DNA from: Deltaproteobacteria bacterium
GTDB lineage: Bacteria > Myxococcota_A > UBA796
Reading direction: 5' to 3'
DNA length: 17,979 nt
NCBI GenBank assembly: GCA_002707085.1
Contig: PALY01000164.1
Location: 1-17,979, forward strand
A model generated the notes under the pieces. That model was not told where the DNA came from, ran no database searches, and saw nothing but the letters and a program-made list of their open reading frames with translations. Shown here piece after piece: positions 17,851 to 17,979 of the stretch. Both the position numbers and the translations under genes were made by a program. Within the stretch, counting starts at the first letter, position 1. Every line of letters starts with the position of its first letter.

Positions 17851-17979
17851 GGTCGCTGTTTTTTATTTTCCTCGTTTCGTATTATATTCGCGGAGCTCAC
17901 GCGTGAGAGTTGTCTTCGTCCGCTTCTTTTAAGATCGTGCCGGGACTACGACTGGGTTTTTGTCTTTTTTGTGCCGGGA
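17851..17979 (-). promoter_or_regulatory. Promoter region of the RRM gene, with a 12-base palindrome
   Basis: The minus-strand upstream region carries ATATAAT about 32 bases before the ATG, which would imply a very short leader if it were the TATA box. The perfect palindrome CTCACGCGTGAG lies at 17896-17907. The palindrome contains ACGCGT, which matches both the MCB cell-cycle box and CGCG-type (CAMTA) sites. No coding sequence is seen up to the window edge. Confidence 0.4.

Overview
The window looks like nuclear DNA of a small-genome green alga. A Mamiellophyceae picoalga, Bathycoccus-like, is my best guess; nothing here proves the genus. The reasons are: moderate GC with very tight gene packing; a plant-type ATP phosphoribosyltransferase whose first exon reads as an organelle transit peptide; a GTGCGT splice donor; plant-type telobox elements (AAACCCTAA) in a promoter; and a eukaryotic three-RRM protein.

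Layout. Positions 1-374 hold no gene I can support, only trinucleotide microsatellites (TCG and two TTC tracts). At 375-400 two teloboxes flank a TATAAAA element, about 160 bases before an ATG at 557. From 557 to 14851 one reading frame encodes an enormous ankyrin-repeat array of roughly 130 repeats (about 4,760 codons, no introns seen). It is broken by a single in-frame TAA at 2132-2134. That stop sits inside a repeat, exactly where nearly every other repeat has a glutamate codon, and repeat spacing is unchanged across it. The region is therefore either one gene with stop-codon readthrough, a recent nonsense allele or base error, or a short 525-residue protein followed by a separately started giant. 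I list the two halves as separate CDS entries and mark the stop itself.

After a 214-base intergenic region with a G-box and a TATA element comes hisG, the first step of histidine synthesis. It is split into a transit-peptide exon (15066-15228), a phase-1 intron with a NAGNAG acceptor, and a catalytic exon ending at 16500. Facing it on the minus strand is a single-exon RNA-binding protein gene with three RRMs (16633-17850), separated by 132 bases that contain a CA/CAAA microsatellite. The last 129 bases are its promoter, with a perfect 12-base palindrome.

The three genes show no functional link. hisG is housekeeping plastid metabolism, the RRM protein is probably an mRNA-processing or export factor, and the ankyrin giant has no recognisable catalytic domain and is presumably a scaffold. 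The strongest points for follow-up are the TAA inside the array, the unusual glutamate-bearing hairpin signature of the repeats, and the hisG first exon, which a simple ORF scan would miss.
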